A program made the position numbers and the translations under genes. Shown here piece by piece: positions 62,248 through 64,000 of a stretch of DNA of 64,000 bases; within the stretch, counting starts at the first letter, position 1, and each line of letters starts with the position of its first letter. The DNA is from Geobacter sp. (lineage in GTDB: Bacteria > Desulfobacterota > Desulfuromonadia > Geobacterales > Geobacteraceae): assembly GCA_003574885.1 (NCBI GenBank), contig PJFC01000001.1, positions 744,001 through 808,000 on the forward strand, written 5' to 3'. The notes under the pieces were generated by a model, which saw only the letters and a program-made list of their open reading frames with translations, was not told where the DNA came from and did not search any database.

Positions 62248-64000
62248 TTACTTGAAAAAGCGTATGACCACCCGCCGGTTTTTTGCACGACAGGTTTTCG
62301 TGAGCTCTTCACAAAACAGACCGTAGTGGCCGAAACTCCGTATTCTGACAATCTTCTCCCGGGGCACGCCACTTTTTATGAGTATTCTGGCGACGGCCTC
62401 TGCCCGTTTCAGCCCGAGTTCCCGGTTGCGACTGGCCGAGCCGGTCTGGTCCGCCCTTCCTTCGATCGCCACCTGCATGTCCTGCAGGGAATTAAACATT
62501 TTGGCGACGGTGAGGAGAGATGCCATGTCTTCGCCTGATGCCAGCTGCACAGAACCTTGCCGGAAGTGCACCTCGACGACGCCCGTCTCGCCTGCTCCGA
62601 CTGGTTTGAGAAGCGAAGCTGCCGTGGGCGGAATCGTCAGGGGTGCTGCCGCACTGTTTGTGTCTCTCGCGTTAAAGGCAGGTGCCGTCGCGGAGTTGAC
62701 GGCATTTTTGGCAGGGTTTTTCTGCCGGTATTCACGGGTCGCCTTCATTTTTTGAGCCTTGACGGCTGTGGCGGCAGCTTGTCTCACCGTTTCCCCTTTC
62801 TGCACAGAGGATTCCTTTTTTTCCTTTGCCGGTAGAGTGGTGCCGGGCACTGTCGCCCCTCCTGTGCCAAAGACCTTTTTCCGGATCTCCTTTTTCTCCG
62901 TGGCTATGAGGAAGATGATATCCTTCAGTTCCTCGCCCGACTTGATTTCGACGGTATATCTGTCCGGCGTTACCAGTTTCATCCCTGCCGAGAGTCCTGT
63001 CGTGTCAATCCGTACCTCGTACCGTCCGGGAAGGAGGTTTTCCAGGGCAAAATTGCCGTCAGTATCACTGAAGGTATTGATGTTGCTGTCGGCCAGGTAA
63101 ACAAGGATATCCGGCAAGGGGGTATCGGCTGGATCGGCGGTGCCGTTGCCGTTCGTGTCGATCAGCACCATTCCTTTCATGCTTCCCGAGTAGCTGACCG
63201 GGTAATCGACTCGTGTCGTCTCCCGGAGCTTCACCTCAACACGCTGATTGGCGTTCGCCAGCAGGTTGATGTTTGCGTCCAGTTCCCGTTCGTTGAGCTT
63301 GACTACATGGATGCCTGCTACGACGTCGCTGAAACGGTATCTACCTTCCCGGTCAGTGACCACCTTCCTGTTGTCCTCCAGCAGTACGGTGACCCTGGCA
63401 AGCCCCGGCTCGCCCGTATCCCGTTTTCCGTTGCGATTCAGATCCTGATATACAAAACCTTCGATGTCTCCCACGTCCGCCAGGGCCACACCGGAGCCCT
63501 GGCCAGATATCAGGCCACCTCCCGCTCTACCCCAACCAAACCGTTTGGTCAGGTTGATCGTGAACTGGAGGGTGGACGCTTCCGTCGATCTGGCGGCATC
63601 CAATCTGGACGAACCGTACCGGACATCGCTGCTGACGTAATACTGGCGGGGGAGGGCTATCATGACTCCTCCGTTGAAACTCTGGTTCTTCTGGGATGTT
63701 CCCGCGCTGCTGTCATCCTTTATGGTGGAGAGTTCGCAGTCGGCGTGGATGGAGAGATTCTGAAGCGGGGTATAGCTTAGTCCCCCGGTAGTCCTGTAGG
63801 CAGTTGTGGTGGGGCCAATGTCGGCATTCCGTACCTGCTCCTCTCCTTCAATATAGAGATTGAGCATGCTCAGGGGGGTTAACCTGACGCCGACCGTCGC
63901 TGTTCCAGTTTTAGCGGAACTTAACGGTGATGCACTGTCATTGAGCAACTCCCCCTGCAGGCGGAGATAGGGGGTTGCCAGTTTGAAGGCCTTCAGTATT
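62248..64000 (-). CDS. Surface protein: beta-barrel, SdrD B-like domains, OmpA C-terminal domain (5' end missing)
   Basis: The frame stays open from 62248 to the right edge of the window, so the N-terminus is outside; at least 583 residues are seen. The first 180 or so are beta-rich with alternating strands, like an outer-membrane barrel. Two SdrD B/Cna-B-like domains follow (IEGFVYQDLNRNGKRDTGEPG and GMVLIDTNGNGTADPADTPL). An Ala/Lys/Thr linker leads to an OmpA-like peptidoglycan-binding domain ending RAKNRRVVIRFFK. It probably anchors an outer-membrane or adhesive structure to the cell wall. Confidence 0.85.
   Translation of the reverse strand, partial: ILKAFKLATPYLRLQGELLNDSASPLSSAKTGTATVGVRLTPLSMLNLYIEGEEQVRNADIGPTTTAYRTTGGLSYTPLQNLSIHADCELSTIKDDSSAGTSQKNQSFNGGVMIALPRQYYVSSDVRYGSSRLDAARSTEASTLQFTINLTKRFGWGRAGGGLISGQGSGVALADVGDIEGFVYQDLNRNGKRDTGEPGLARVTVLLEDNRKVVTDREGRYRFSDVVAGIHVVKLNERELDANINLLANANQRVEVKLRETTRVDYPVSYSGSMKGMVLIDTNGNGTADPADTPLPDILVYLADSNINTFSDTDGNFALENLLPGRYEVRIDTTGLSAGMKLVTPDRYTVEIKSGEELKDIIFLIATEKKEIRKKVFGTGGATVPGTTLPAKEKKESSVQKGETVRQAAATAVKAQKMKATREYRQKNPAKNAVNSATAPAFNARDTNSAAAPLTIPPTAASLLKPVGAGETGVVEVHFRQGSVQLASGEDMASLLTVAKMFNSLQDMQVAIEGRADQTGSASRNRELGLKRAEAVARILIKSGVPREKIVRIRSFGHYGLFCEELTKTCRAKNRRVVIRFFK

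Overview
This window is a GC-rich bacterial chromosome segment that looks like a member of the Geobacteraceae (Desulfuromonadota). The evidence is an 8-heme lipoprotein cytochrome c, a short-form (HisZ-dependent type) HisG, meso-DAP-type MurE with a complete Gram-negative division/cell-wall cluster, MacAB-type tripartite efflux genes and a CXXCH-rich, lipoprotein-rich content. The species assignment is inference. The organism keeps most genes on the + strand in long, tightly packed operons.

Layout. 0-1 kb: a long imperfect palindrome, then prmC and murA. 2.5-7.9 kb: histidine genes hisG-hisD-(structured RNA-like spacer)-hisB-hisH-hisA-hisF-hisE. 8.1-13.1 kb: a macromolecular-synthesis operon, rpsU-yqeY-cvpA-dnaG-rpoD, with its own sigma70-like promoter and a strong terminator. 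13.2-19.6 kb: housekeeping genes (YbaK deacylase, Sir2 deacylase, rRNA methyltransferase, a CAU tRNA, Nif3-like, zinc-ribbon protein), RNase P RNA, a cysteine-cluster protein and a small conserved unknown. 19.9-38.3 kb: the complete dcw cluster mraZ-rsmH-ftsL-ftsI-murE-murF-mraY-murD-ftsW-murG-murC-murB-ddl-ftsQ-ftsA-ftsZ, opened by a promoter with three MraZ-type boxes and closed by a terminator. 38.6-45.7 kb: radical SAM protein, TSUP permease, multiheme cytochrome, NRDE protein, lipoprotein, PEBP-like protein, WYL regulator.

46.0-50.7 kb is an accessory, partly AT-richer island. It holds a possible small RNA, a 26-bp palindrome, a MazG-like pyrophosphohydrolase coupled to an 806-residue protein that joins a PD-(D/E)XK-like nuclease region, a DUF2075/SF1-type helicase and a C-terminal S24 (LexA-like) Ser-Lys protease domain, a Fic toxin with a convergent overlapping gene for a Fic antitoxin-like protein, and a BrnTA toxin-antitoxin pair with a perfect palindromic operator. 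The MazG plus nuclease-helicase-protease pair is the best candidate here for an undescribed defence system.

50.7-64 kb returns to chromosomal genes: MidA-like methyltransferase, HAD phosphatase, ferritin-like protein, aspartase, NifU-like protein, cardiolipin synthase, a split MacAB efflux operon, an apparent standalone ~190-nt ncRNA with a consensus promoter and terminator, a DUF362 ferredoxin-like protein, XerC, and the 3' part of an OmpA/SdrD-B-like surface protein running off the right edge.

Two families of intergenic palindromes recur: long (~110-140 nt) imperfect ones at five places, including ftsQ/ftsA, ftsA/ftsZ and after ftsZ; and short GC-rich hairpins related to GTAGGGGC at five places. 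Three tracts of short tandem hexamer/heptamer repeats are also present, one of them inside the murB reading frame.
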